Positions 8,825-17,515 are shown, numbered from the stretch's first letter. The stretch: DNA of 64,000 bases from UBA5189 sp040389445 (GCA_040389445.1 JAZJZX010000013.1:1-64000); one strand, 5' to 3'. Numbers and translations are program-made. Notes: generated from the sequence alone by a model not told the origin.

Positions 8825-9571
8825 GTGACGAACCGCGGCTCGTCTGGTCGGGCCGACCCGCTCGCCGGCATGGACCTGGCGATCTTCGACAAGGACGGCA
8901 CCCTGATCGACTTCCACCTGATGTGGAGCGACTGGGTGCGGACGCTGGCAGGCGATCTCGAGGCGACCCACGGCGCGAGCCTGGACGATGTGTTGTACCC
9001 GATGATGGGCGTGGATCCCGCAAGCGGCCGCGTGTATCCGCACGGCGCCCTTGCCGCGACGCCGATGGTGCGCCTCCGCGCAGCCCTTGTCGCCGCCCTG
9101 ATCGACGGCGGTCTGGAGCCCGCGGAGGCCGGACGAATCGTCGAGATCGCCTGGCACAGCCCCGATCCGGTGGAACTCGCGAGGCCCATCGTGGCCCTGC
9201 GCCCCCTGTTCACCGCCCTGCGCCGGACCGGGACCCGGATCGCCGTCGCCACGAGTGATGATCGCGGACCGACGGAACGGACGCTGGCCCATCTCGGCGT
9301 CGCCGACCTCGTCGAGGCCGTCGCCTGCGCCGACGACGCCCGGCCCGTCAAGCCGAGCCCCGACGCCGTTCACTGGATCTGCCGCACCCTCGGGATCCCT
9401 GAGTCGCGGACGGCCGTCATCGGAGATGCCCCGGCCGATCTTCGGATGGGCCGATCCGCCGGTGCGGCGCTCGTCGTCGGCGTACTGACCGGGGTGAGCG
9501 ACGAACCGGCGCTCGCCGGCCTGGCCGACCTCGTTGTGCCTTCGATCGCGGACCTCCGGCCAGCGGACTGA
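8825..9571 (+). CDS. HAD-family hydrolase (phosphoglycolate phosphatase-like)
   Basis: A 248-residue haloacid-dehalogenase-type phosphatase. The nucleophile motif is IFDKDGT (Asp22 and Asp24), motif II is the TSDD segment, motif III the Lys in VKPSPD, and motif IV GDAPADLRMG. An alpha-helical cap sits between motifs I and II, as in phosphoglycolate phosphatases. The substrate is unknown. It follows the importer by 31 bases and could be co-transcribed. GTG 8825 is the longest start; ATG 8870, directly before the first strand of the domain, is a good alternative. Confidence 0.8.
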   Translation: MTNRGSSGRADPLAGMDLAIFDKDGTLIDFHLMWSDWVRTLAGDLEATHGASLDDVLYPMMGVDPASGRVYPHGALAATPMVRLRAALVAALIDGGLEPAEAGRIVEIAWHSPDPVELARPIVALRPLFTALRRTGTRIAVATSDDRGPTERTLAHLGVADLVEAVACADDARPVKPSPDAVHWICRTLGIPESRTAVIGDAPADLRMGRSAGAALVVGVLTGVSDEPALAGLADLVVPSIADLRPAD

Positions 9572-9749
9572 GGTCGATCTCGTCCGGATCCCGCGCATCG
9601 AAACGGCCGGGGGATCAGTACTCCCTTCCTATTGGGCAAGTCGTGTCCGCCCACTACGGTTGCGGCAGTGCGGCCTTTGCTTGCGCGCACCACGAACACG
9701 GGACTCCGGTGGCGGCAAGCTGCAACCGGAAGGGAGAGCAGCGCCCCAC

Positions 9750-12700
9750 ATGGCCTTGAACGCTCGGGCAGGACCAGACGACGAGCTCCTCACGCTCGCC
9801 GACGCGGCCACGCTCGCCCGCGTGCACCGGGAGACGGTGCGGGACTGGTGCGTCCGGGGGCGGCTTCCATCCGTGCCCGGGAAGCGCCGCGGGGAGCGCC
9901 GCGTCCGGCGCGGCGATATCGAGCGGGTACTCGGTACCCGGAGTCCCGATCCGGGACCCCCACCGTCGAATGCCGGGGGGCGCTCATCCGCCGGGGGGCG
10001 CTCACCCGCCGGGGGGCGCTCACCCGCCGGGGGGGCGGCGGGTCGACGTCGGTCGGATGGCCCGCGCTCGCGACTGCTGGGATCTCCATCCGGCGTCGGC
10101 AACGTATCCGGCCTCGCGGCCGAGGACACGCTGCGACGACTGGCCGCCGAGCTGTCGGGCAAGCACAACCTCGACGCCCTGTTCGCCGAGGTGCTGGACG
10201 ACGCGAAGCGCATGTTCGCTGCCGACCATGTCGCGGTGGGGCTCTGGACGAGCGGGACGAACCAGCCGATCGATGTCGTCGCGTCCCGCAATGTTCCGGA
10301 CGAGGCGATCGAGCTCATCCGCGCGTTGCCGGCCAACACCTCGACGCCCGGCTATGACGCCCTCCGAACCGGTCTGATTCGTGTCATCGAGACCGACCAC
10401 GCCGATGTCGATCCCCGGCTCCGGGCGCTGTACGGGCGGATGGGGATCGCGACCGCCTGTTTCGTGCCGATCGTCTTCCGGGGGGAGCCCCTCGGCCTGA
10501 TCGCGGTGTATCACGACACGCCGCACGCCTGGACGCCCGAGGAGGTGGCGCTGGCGCGAAGCTACGGCGACACCATCGCCACGGCCGTCGGGAACGCCCA
10601 TCTGGTCGAATCGGTTCAGTCGCTCGCGAGGCGGCTCCGGTCGGTCCAGGATCTGGCGGCTCGCCTCAACGGCCTGACCGACGTCAAGGGTATCGGCGAG
10701 GCGATCGTCGCCGAGGCCGGGTCGCTGATCGCCTTCGACACGATCCGTGTCTACCGGGCCGACCACGCGACCGCGATGTGCGAACCGATCGCGTTCGAAG
10801 GGACGTTCATGGGCACGTCCGATCCGACCGCCGAGATGTTGCGCGTTCCCATCGGCACGGGCCTCACCGGCTGGGTCGCCGCGAACAACGAGGCCCTCAT
10901 GGTCGGCGACGCGCAGACCGACCGACGGAGCGTCATCGTCGGCCAGGTGAACGGTCCGGAATCGATGCTCCTCGTCCCGATGTCCTTCGAGAGCACGGTT
11001 CGCGGGGTCATCGTGGTGTCGCGACTCGGGCTCGACCAATTCGACGCCGACGATCAGGCGACGCTCACGATCTTTGCCGGGTACGCGGCCCAGGCGGTGG
11101 TCAACGCGGAGCGCCTCGAGCAGCTCCATCACCAGCAGGCCGAACTCGAACACCAGCTCACGAGTCAGCGCCGGCTCATGGCGGTGAATGAGCGGCTTCT
11201 CTCGACCCTCGACGCGGAGAGCGTGCTGGAGGTGGTGGCCGATTCGCTGAAGGCCGTGGTGGCCTACGACTCGCTCACCATCTATCGGGTGGACCTTGCC
11301 CGTCAGATTCGACATCCGGTCATCGCCCGAGATCGATTCGCCGACGTCATCCTCGAGTACGAGGCCCCCCTGGGCACCGGGATCACGGGCTGGGCGGTCG
11401 AGCATCGCGAGGCGGTCCTCGCCAACGACGCGATCTCCGACCCGCGATCCGTCCAGATCCCGGGCACGCCCGTGGAGCCGGAGTCGCTCATCATCGTCCC
11501 CCTCATCGTCCAGGGCGACGTCCTCGGCACGCTGAACATCGCGCGGATCGGCGGCGACGAAGCCCACTTCTCGGAGAACGAGTTCGAGTTGACGAAGCTG
11601 TTCGCCGCGCAGGCGGCGATCGCGCTCCGAAATGCCGAGACGCATGGCGAAGTCAAGGTCCAGGCGGAGCACGATGCCCTGACCGGGCTGCGGAACCACG
11701 GCGCCTTTCAGAGGGAGCTGAGCCTGTCGATTGCCCTGCCCGAGGCGCACCCGCTCGCCCTGCTGATGATGGATCTCGACCGGTTCAAGGCATACAACGA
11801 CCTGCGCGGGCACCCGGCGGGTGACGACCTCCTGGTCGCCGTGGCCCGGGCAATCGAAACCGCCACGCGAGCCGGGGATTCGGCCTACCGCTACGGCGGC
11901 GACGAGTTCACCGTCATCCTGCCGGCCACGGATCGCGTCGGTGCCGAGGAGGTCGCGCGGCGCATTCACGACGCTGTCGACGCCCTTCACCAGGATCCGA
12001 CCAGTCCGCACGTCTCGATCAGCATCGGGGTCGGCTGCCTGCCCGGGGACGGGACCACCAAGGACGCCCTCATGGATGCCGCGGACACGGCGCTCTATGC
12101 GGCCAAGGGCTCACGCCTGCGCAGTGCTGTGCGCGACCCTTTCGTGGCCGCCCTCGACGAGACGGCCGGCGCCCTGCTCGGCGAGCGCAGCCCGGGCGAG
12201 CTTCTCGCGACCATTCTCGGCCGGGCCGCGCAGCTGCTCGGAACGCAGCACGCCTACCTGTACATCGAGGGGCGCGATGGCGCGAACCTCGAGATGCGCG
12301 CCGGCCTCGGGCTGTTCGAGAAGTGCGTCGGGTTCACGCTGCCCGTCGGCGCGGGCCTGGCCGGCCATGTCTACCGGACCGGGCGCCCGTTGCATGTGGA
12401 CCGGTACGACACCTTCGAAGGTCGGACGCCCGCCTTCGACGGCTGGTCGATCGGCGCGGTGCTCGGCGTCCCCCTCACATCGCATGGTCGAGTCGTCGGG
12501 GTGATCGGGCTTGCGTCCGGCTCGGTCGACCGCGTCTGGCAGCAGCCCGAGGTCGATGCCGTGCACCGGTTCGCCCAGCTCGCTTCGATCGCCCTCGAGA
12601 ACGCTCGACTCCAGGAGGCGGCGCTCCGCGGACCAACCGATCCGGTGACCGGCCTCCCGGCGCGGGAGCAGCTGGTTCAGGCGATCGACGCCGCATTGCG

Positions 12701-14003
12701 CCCGAACGAGGAAGGTCGTGCCACTCCCCTTCCCATCTCGGTCCTCCTCCTGGACGTCGACCGCTTCAAGGTCATCAACGAGAGCCTCGGGCATCAGGCC
12801 GGCGACCGGGCCCTGGCCGAAGTCGGGCGACGCATCGCGACCGCGCTGAGCGAGGGGGACCAGGTCGCCCGTTTCGGCGGGGACGAATTCGGGATCCTGC
12901 TCAGTCCGGCGGATGAGGGCCGGGCCGCCGCGGTCGCCGACCTCGTCCTGTCCTCACTGAAACCACCGATGGACCTGGACGGTCGACTCTGGTTCCTCTC
13001 CGCGAGCGTCGGGTTCGTGACGGGTCTGCCCGGTCAGACAACGTCGGGACGGATGCTTCGGGAGGCCGAGGTCGCCCTGGTCCAGGCGCAGACCGAACCA
13101 GCCACCCGCACCGCCCGTTTCGACCCCGTCCTTGGTCGTGTGGCGCTCGATCGCCTGGACCTCGAGACGGAGCTGCAGGCCGCCATCGAACTCGACGAGC
13201 TGGTGGTCCACTATCAGCCGATCCTGGATCTCCGGACCGAGCGGATCATGGGCTTCGAAGCCCTCGTCCGATGGCAGCATCCGCGGCGAGGCCTCCTCGC
13301 TCCGGCCGCCTTCATTCCGCTGGCCGAGGAGACGGACCTCATCATTCCTCTCGGTGCCGTCGTCCTCGCCAAGGCGTGTGCCCAGGCGCGCCACCTGCGC
13401 GACCGCTGGCCCGGCGAGCGGCTGGTGATGAGCGTCAACCTGTCCCCTCGACAGTTCGCCGATTCGCAGCTGGTGCCATCGATCGCCGCAATCCTCGCCG
13501 AAACCGGGCTCGAGGCCTCGGCCCTGGAACTCGAGATCACGGAAACCGCGGTGATGTCTCGCTCCGAGGCCAGCATGGCGGCCCTTGCCGAGCTTCGGGC
13601 GCTCGGCGTGCGGCTGGTGCTGGATGATTTCGGCACCGGCTACTCATCCCTTGCCTACCTGCGCCACCTGCCGCTCGACACCATCAAGGTCGATCGCTCG
13701 TTCATCACGGAACTCGCCGAGGGCGACCCGAACGTCGCGATCGTCCAGGCCGTGCTGTCACTGGCCCATGGGCTGGGGATCGCCGTCGTCGCCGAGGGCA
13801 TCGAAACCGTGATCCAGGCGGCCAGGCTCCGCGAGCTGGGCTGTGACCTGGGGCAGGGCTATCTGTGGAGCCGGCCCGTTCCCGGGGACGAGGTGGACGG
13901 GCTCATGTCGGGCGCGGCCGGTCAGCGGCGGTTGCCGAAGAGTCAGCGGCGGTTGCCGAAGAGCCGGAGCAGGAACAGGAACAGGTTGATGAAGTCGAGG
14001 TAG
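9750..14003 (+). CDS. HTH-GAF-GGDEF-GAF-GGDEF-EAL cyclic-di-GMP signalling protein
   Basis: A 1417-residue cytoplasmic protein. In order it has an excisionase/MerR-like helix-turn-helix (residues 10-60), a Gly/Ser/Arg linker, three GAF-type sensor segments (about 130-640), a first GGDEF (motif at 716), another GAF (about 810-960), a second GGDEF (motif at 1043) and an EAL domain (motif at 1170). Both GGDEF motifs are intact. The first has an RxxD inhibitory site five residues before the motif; in the second the Arg is replaced. The EAL domain keeps its expected metal and catalytic residues (EALVR, SVNLSPRQ, LEITE, DDFGTG, IKVD, AEGIE, GQGY). I chose ATG 9750, preceded by AAGGGAGAG. The tail overlaps the convergent gene by 61 bases. 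Confidence 0.88.
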   Translation: MALNARAGPDDELLTLADAATLARVHRETVRDWCVRGRLPSVPGKRRGERRVRRGDIERVLGTRSPDPGPPPSNAGGRSSAGGRSPAGGRSPAGGAAGRRRSDGPRSRLLGSPSGVGNVSGLAAEDTLRRLAAELSGKHNLDALFAEVLDDAKRMFAADHVAVGLWTSGTNQPIDVVASRNVPDEAIELIRALPANTSTPGYDALRTGLIRVIETDHADVDPRLRALYGRMGIATACFVPIVFRGEPLGLIAVYHDTPHAWTPEEVALARSYGDTIATAVGNAHLVESVQSLARRLRSVQDLAARLNGLTDVKGIGEAIVAEAGSLIAFDTIRVYRADHATAMCEPIAFEGTFMGTSDPTAEMLRVPIGTGLTGWVAANNEALMVGDAQTDRRSVIVGQVNGPESMLLVPMSFESTVRGVIVVSRLGLDQFDADDQATLTIFAGYAAQAVVNAERLEQLHHQQAELEHQLTSQRRLMAVNERLLSTLDAESVLEVVADSLKAVVAYDSLTIYRVDLARQIRHPVIARDRFADVILEYEAPLGTGITGWAVEHREAVLANDAISDPRSVQIPGTPVEPESLIIVPLIVQGDVLGTLNIARIGGDEAHFSENEFELTKLFAAQAAIALRNAETHGEVKVQAEHDALTGLRNHGAFQRELSLSIALPEAHPLALLMMDLDRFKAYNDLRGHPAGDDLLVAVARAIETATRAGDSAYRYGGDEFTVILPATDRVGAEEVARRIHDAVDALHQDPTSPHVSISIGVGCLPGDGTTKDALMDAADTALYAAKGSRLRSAVRDPFVAALDETAGALLGERSPGELLATILGRAAQLLGTQHAYLYIEGRDGANLEMRAGLGLFEKCVGFTLPVGAGLAGHVYRTGRPLHVDRYDTFEGRTPAFDGWSIGAVLGVPLTSHGRVVGVIGLASGSVDRVWQQPEVDAVHRFAQLASIALENARLQEAALRGPTDPVTGLPAREQLVQAIDAALRPNEEGRATPLPISVLLLDVDRFKVINESLGHQAGDRALAEVGRRIATALSEGDQVARFGGDEFGILLSPADEGRAAAVADLVLSSLKPPMDLDGRLWFLSASVGFVTGLPGQTTSGRMLREAEVALVQAQTEPATRTARFDPVLGRVALDRLDLETELQAAIELDELVVHYQPILDLRTERIMGFEALVRWQHPRRGLLAPAAFIPLAEETDLIIPLGAVVLAKACAQARHLRDRWPGERLVMSVNLSPRQFADSQLVPSIAAILAETGLEASALELEITETAVMSRSEASMAALAELRALGVRLVLDDFGTGYSSLAYLRHLPLDTIKVDRSFITELAEGDPNVAIVQAVLSLAHGLGIAVVAEGIETVIQAARLRELGCDLGQGYLWSRPVPGDEVDGLMSGAAGQRRLPKSQRRLPKSRSRNRNRLMKSR
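9972..10025 (+). repeat. Three in-frame 18-bp repeats in the linker of the cyclic-di-GMP protein
   Basis: Three near-identical 18-base units (gccggggggcgctcaycc) encode a six-residue AGGRSP-type repeat between the HTH and the first GAF domain. The unit length keeps the reading frame, so copy number can change without breaking the gene. Confidence 0.85.
13921..13962. repeat. Tandem 21-bp duplication in a convergent coding overlap
   Basis: gtcagcggcggttgccgaaga occurs twice in direct succession. The second copy encodes the last residues and stop of the Bax-inhibitor-like protein on the minus strand; both copies are read as repeated QRRLPK by the cyclic-di-GMP protein. The duplication probably lengthened the tail of that protein. 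Confidence 0.85.
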
Positions 14004-14638
14004 AGGGACAGGGCGCCCATCACGGCGGCCTTCTCCACCGACCCGGTCTGCGCCACGAGCGCTCCAGAGGCGATGCGCTGGGTGTCGTACGCGGTCAGGG
14101 CGGTGAAGATGACCACTCCGATGATCGAGATGATCCAGCTCAGGGTGCCGCTTGCGAAGAACACGTTGATGAGCGACGCCACGATCAGCCCGATGATGCC
14201 GATCGTCAGGATCCCGCCGAGCCCGGTGAGCGCCCGCTTCGTCACGACGCCGTACAGCCCCGCTGCCCCGAACATCGCCGAAGCAGACAGGAACGCCGTC
14301 GTCACCGATTCGCCGGTGTAGAGGGAGACGATCACGGCGACCGTGAACCCGAGGGTCGCGGCGTACACGAAGAACAGGCCGAGCGCGAGGGTCGCATTCA
14401 TGCGGCGAATGCCGAGCCCGATGGCCCAGACGATCGCAAGCTGCCCGAAAAAGAGCGGGAGCCAGAGCTCCATGGCCGAGGCCATGACCTGCTTGTTGGA
14501 CTGGACGACGAAGGCGACGCCGGCCGTCAGCAGCAAGCCGGCGAACATCCAGAGGAACGCCTGGCTGAGCAGCACGGCCGCGATGGCCGGGTTGGGACGA
14601 ACGTCCGACGCTGCCGTTGGTGAAGTCGAAAAGCTCAT
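13943..14638 (-). CDS. Bax inhibitor-1/YccA-family membrane protein
   Basis: A 231-residue protein with seven predicted membrane segments, of the UPF0005/Bax inhibitor-1 family (bacterial YccA/YbhL relatives). Known members form pH-sensitive calcium-leak channels or interact with FtsH. The Asp pair expected near the C-terminus is visible in the segment ALTAYDTQRI, followed by LSLYLDFINLFLFLLRLFG. A GGAGGAGG-type site lies just before the ATG at 14638. The C-terminal 61 bases overlap the convergent cyclic-di-GMP gene. The start overlaps the stop of the upstream adenosyltransferase. Confidence 0.88.
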   Translation of the reverse strand: MSFSTSPTAASDVRPNPAIAAVLLSQAFLWMFAGLLLTAGVAFVVQSNKQVMASAMELWLPLFFGQLAIVWAIGLGIRRMNATLALGLFFVYAATLGFTVAVIVSLYTGESVTTAFLSASAMFGAAGLYGVVTKRALTGLGGILTIGIIGLIVASLINVFFASGTLSWIISIIGVVIFTALTAYDTQRIASGALVAQTGSVEKAAVMGALSLYLDFINLFLFLLRLFGNRR

Positions 14639-15399
14639 CGGGAACCTCCTCCGGGTGTTGATCGTTCTGCCGCGGGTGCTGATCTCTCCGTGCGTGCCGA
14701 GGGTGCTGATCTCTCCGTGCGTGCCGAGGGCGCTGATCTCTCCGTGCGTGCCGAGGGCGCTGATCTTCCCGTGCGTGCCGAGGGCGCGACTCGGGCCGGC
14801 GTGGCCGACCGTGATTCTGCCTGCTCCGCAGCTCGCGCGAGGACCCAGATCAGGTCCGCGAGCCGGTTGAGATAGGGAACGAGGTATGGACCCGGGACCA
14901 TGCCGTCGCGTCGGAGGGCAACCGCGCGACGCTCGGCGCGCCGGAGGATGGTCCGGGCAAGTTCAAGGGCAGCGCTGGTCGGTGTCTCTCCGGGAACCAC
15001 GAATTCCGTCGGCAGCGTGATGGCGTGCTCGGCTTCCACGAGGACGCGCTCGACGGCGGCGAGCATCACGGCAGACACCCGCGTCCGACCGTCCTCGAGT
15101 CGGTCCCAGGCCTTGGGGTTGGTGGCGAGTTCCGCGCCGACCACGAACAGTTCACGCTGGAAGCGCAGGATGAGATCCCCGAGGCCGCCGAGGCTCGGAG
15201 ACAAGGTGCCCATTCGGCGCTTCGCGCCGAGATTGGCGCGGGCGAGCCCGAGGGCCGCGACGGCCTCGTCGATGGTGCCGTAGGCCTCGGTTCGCGGATC
15301 GTCCTTGGAGATCCGGTCGCCGCCGAACAGGAGCCCGGTCGTCCCGTCATCGCCCTTCGTCGTGGCGACGACGGAATCGATCGGTGAGCGCCGATTCAC
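14635..15399 (-). CDS. pduO: Cob(I)yrinic acid a,c-diamide adenosyltransferase, PduO type
   Basis: A 254-residue enzyme that transfers the adenosyl group of ATP to cob(I)alamin, making the cofactor of B12-dependent mutases and dehydratases. Family motifs are TKGDDGTTGLLFGGDRISKD at the ATP site (about residue 13-32), EAYGTIDEAVAALG (35-50) and the RRAERRAVALRR helix (about 165). The C-terminus carries a low-complexity tail of about 45 residues with four copies of a nine-residue repeat, absent from typical family members. The start is GTG 15399, overlapping the upstream stop as GTGA. No B12-dependent enzyme lies beside it. Confidence 0.88.
   Translation of the reverse strand: MNRRSPIDSVVATTKGDDGTTGLLFGGDRISKDDPRTEAYGTIDEAVAALGLARANLGAKRRMGTLSPSLGGLGDLILRFQRELFVVGAELATNPKAWDRLEDGRTRVSAVMLAAVERVLVEAEHAITLPTEFVVPGETPTSAALELARTILRRAERRAVALRRDGMVPGPYLVPYLNRLADLIWVLARAAEQAESRSATPARVAPSARTGRSAPSARTERSAPSARTERSAPSARTERSAPAAERSTPGGGSR
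14677..14784 (-). repeat. Four in-frame 27-bp repeats in the adenosyltransferase tail
   Basis: Four consecutive 27-base units occupy exactly 108 bases and encode a nine-residue SAPSARTER-type repeat. The first two units are identical and later ones differ by one to three bases, so the array is recent. It sits outside the catalytic fold. Confidence 0.92.
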
Positions 15400-15830
15400 C
15401 ACATCAGGCCGGCGTCGCGGGGGTCCCACCGCTCCGCGAGCAGGGTCACCTTCACGGGGTGGTCGACGACGGACTCGGCCTGCTCCTTGACCTGCGCGAT
15501 CATCGAGCCGGCGTACGGACAGAACGGGGTGGTGAGGATCATCTTGATCTCGGTCTCGTCCTTGCCGAGCAGGACCTGCTTGATCAGCGCGAGCTCCACG
15601 ACGTTCATCCCGATCTCGGGATCCACCACCGCGCGCAGGGCGTCGAGGATGGCGAGCTCTGTGGCACGGCGCTCCGCGTCGAACGCGGGCGCGGGTGTCG
15701 CAGGCGCGGCCGAGGCGGCGGCTTCCGCGGGTGTCGTGGCGGCAGCCGATGCGGCGGCGGGCGCGGGTCCCGTGGCGGCGTCCGCGGCAGATGCCGCGGG
15801 AGTGGCTTCGGTATCGACGGCGTCGGTCAT
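15396..15830 (-). CDS. MIP18/SufT-like iron-sulfur assembly protein with Ala/Pro-rich N-terminus
   Basis: A 144-residue protein whose last 90 residues are a MIP18 (DUF59) domain: VVDPEIGMNVVELALI near residue 68 and the Cys-containing TTPFCPY near 99. Family members assist iron-sulfur cluster insertion or maturation. The first 50 residues are almost only Ala, Pro, Thr and Ser, a probable disordered arm. It is the first gene of a three-gene minus-strand run (MIP18, adenosyltransferase, Bax-inhibitor-like), all overlapping by four bases. Confidence 0.85.
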   Translation of the reverse strand: MTDAVDTEATPAASAADAATGPAPAAASAAATTPAEAAASAAPATPAPAFDAERRATELAILDALRAVVDPEIGMNVVELALIKQVLLGKDETEIKMILTTPFCPYAGSMIAQVKEQAESVVDHPVKVTLLAERWDPRDAGLMW

Positions 15831-15929
15831 GTGCTTGGGGCGCTCCGTTGCTGGATCGTCAGCGTATCACCAGTCTGTTCGAGTGCCCGCCGGCGACCAC
15901 CATGGCGCGAGGGCCCAGGCACGACCGGG

Positions 15930-16143
15930 GTTCGTGGTATCGGCCCTCGCGGCGTGATTCGCCCCCAGATACCACCGGGGTTCGTACTAGGTGCGCCCCA
16001 AGGGCCGCCATCCCACCTCGACGGGTCGTCGGCCCGACTCGAAGCGCGCTGGGGCCCCAATCTGAGCACGAGCGCGGCGCCGACCGGCCGGTCGGAGTCG
16101 ACAGGGCGGTTCGAACCCTGACGGAGCCGCACCTACCACGAAC
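15930..16143 (+). mobile_element. Dispersed element copy 1 with 10-bp terminal inverted repeats
   Basis: GTTCGTGGTA at 15930-15939 is the exact reverse complement of TACCACGAAC at 16134-16143. A second copy with the same ends lies at 56218-56400 and shares internal blocks in the same order: ttcgtggtatcggcc, a gagcacg segment, cctgacggagc and acctaccacgaac. There is no coding capacity. The structure fits a small non-autonomous (MITE- or REP-pair-like) element; a transcribed structured RNA is the alternative. An 18-bp tandem array follows 42 bases downstream. Confidence 0.6.
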
Positions 16144-16185
16144 GGGTTTCGTATCTGGAGCAAATCGGCGTCGAATGGGCCGGCG

Positions 16186-16490
16186 GACAGGGCCGACCCG
16201 GGGGACAGGGCCGACCCGGGGGACAGGGCCGACCCGGCGGACAGGGCCGACCCGGGGGACAGGGCCGACCCGGGGGACAGGGCCGACCNNNNNNNNNNNN
16301 NNNNNNNNNNNNNNNNNNNNNNNNNNNNNNNNNNNNNNNNNNNNNNNNNNNNNNNNNNNNNNNNNNNNNNNNNNNNNNNNNNNNNNNNGGGGACAGGGCC
16401 GACCCGGCGGACAGGGCCGACCCGGGGGACAGGGCCGACCCGGCGGACAGGGCCGACCCGGGGGACAGGGCCGACCCGGGGGACAGGGCT
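16186..16490 (+). repeat. 18-bp GC-rich tandem array interrupted by an assembly gap
   Basis: Units of gacagggccgacccggsg are repeated on both sides of a 100-N run. There are no unique spacers, so this is a minisatellite and not a CRISPR array. Open frames through it are a by-product of the stop-free unit. The true copy number is unknown because of the gap. Confidence 0.93.
16289..16388. other. Assembly gap (100 N)
   Basis: Exactly 100 N inside the 18-bp array. The size is a placeholder, so distances and reading frames across it are not meaningful. Confidence 0.98.
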
Positions 16491-16591
16491 ACGGCAGCGC
16501 CGAATGGCGCTCGAAACCGCTTGACTTCGGACGATTCCGGTGCATCGTGGCGTCGATCGCCCTGGAGTCGATCTTCGCGATGAGGAAGCTC

Positions 16592-17515
16592 ATGAACAAT
16601 CTCGGCGTCGTTGACCCGCTCGGGCTTCCGGCACCCGTCGATCGATTTCTACGCGGGGTTCCGCGCGCCGCGTGGCTGTCTTTCGCGCTCGCGATCATCG
16701 TGGCTTTGGCGGCGCCAGTGGTCGGCCAAGCCCCGGACCTCAGCGCGTCCGTCTGGCTCGTGTTCGTGGTCGGCCTGTCGCAAGGCCTTATGGTCGCGCT
16801 GCCGGGCATCGCCCTGCTCCGCCGGGCCTCGATTCGAACGGACGCGCCCGCCGCGTTTCGCGCCCTGGTCATCATCGCGGCCGGGACTGTCCTCCTTCCG
16901 CTCGGCAGCGTGATCGGCAATCGAATCCTCCTGTCCGGCCCCGATTCCGAGAGCCTGGCCCAGTTTCTATCGGCGCTGACCCGATCGCCCGGTTGGGTGG
17001 TCCTTGCCATCGGATGGTTGGCCCTCGCGCGGGCCCTGGCGCCACGCCGGCCTGTGCCGGTGGCGGCCCCGCTTGCGATCGCGGCGGGCATTGCGATCCT
17101 GGCCATGGTCGGCTCGGCCCTCGCAGGCCTGTTCACGAATGTCCGAGTTCTCGGTGACGCGTCGCTCACGACCGGGGAGCTGGCTCTCCGCGTCGTCGGG
17201 TCGGTTTCGTATGTCGTCATCGCGGTGGCCTGGGCCGTCCTCACGTGGCAATTCTTCGCGAGGCTGGCGACCGATCGGTCACCGGCCATCCTCGCTGCGG
17301 CGGCATGGGCCGTGCTCATCGCACTCAATGCCGGTCTCCTGATCCTCACCAGCGGATGGCTCAGCGTCACATTGATGGAGCGGATCGCACCTGCCCTTGG
17401 CGTCATCTCGGTTGGCCTGAACGTTTTACCGCCGATCCTGATGGCGAGCGCCGTCGCGCTCGGGCTCCTGGAACGCATCAGCGCCGCGAAGCGCGGAGAG
17501 CTGACAGAAAACTAG
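16592..17515 (+). CDS. Uncharacterised polytopic membrane protein
   Basis: A 307-residue hydrophobic protein with about eight predicted membrane segments, Ala/Val/Leu-rich and without catalytic motifs I recognise. I chose ATG 16592 because GAGGAAG lies five bases before it; ATG 16580 is possible. Conserved charged residues inside the membrane are few (one Arg-rich loop, RALAPRRPVP). It sits between two repeat arrays, flanked by both dispersed elements of the window, so it may be cargo or simply a neighbour. No function is assigned. Confidence 0.72.
   Translation: MNNLGVVDPLGLPAPVDRFLRGVPRAAWLSFALAIIVALAAPVVGQAPDLSASVWLVFVVGLSQGLMVALPGIALLRRASIRTDAPAAFRALVIIAAGTVLLPLGSVIGNRILLSGPDSESLAQFLSALTRSPGWVVLAIGWLALARALAPRRPVPVAAPLAIAAGIAILAMVGSALAGLFTNVRVLGDASLTTGELALRVVGSVSYVVIAVAWAVLTWQFFARLATDRSPAILAAAAWAVLIALNAGLLILTSGWLSVTLMERIAPALGVISVGLNVLPPILMASAVALGLLERISAAKRGELTEN

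Noticed and set aside
10020..12011. 663-codon open frame on the minus strand
   Set aside because: It is the antisense shadow of the cyclic-di-GMP gene, with Arg/Asp/Gly-rich composition typical of GC-rich antisense frames.
16108..16118. tRNA-like T-loop ggttcgaaccc
   Set aside because: No acceptor, D or anticodon arm can be drawn around it, and the other copy of the element lacks the motif.
16186..16490. Possible CRISPR array
   Set aside because: The 18-bp units follow each other without unique spacers, and no cas genes are nearby. It is a minisatellite.
15695..16580. Long open frame leading through the 18-bp array into the membrane-protein gene
   Set aside because: The frame exists only because the repeat unit lacks stops, and it crosses a placeholder gap of 100 N, which does not preserve frame.
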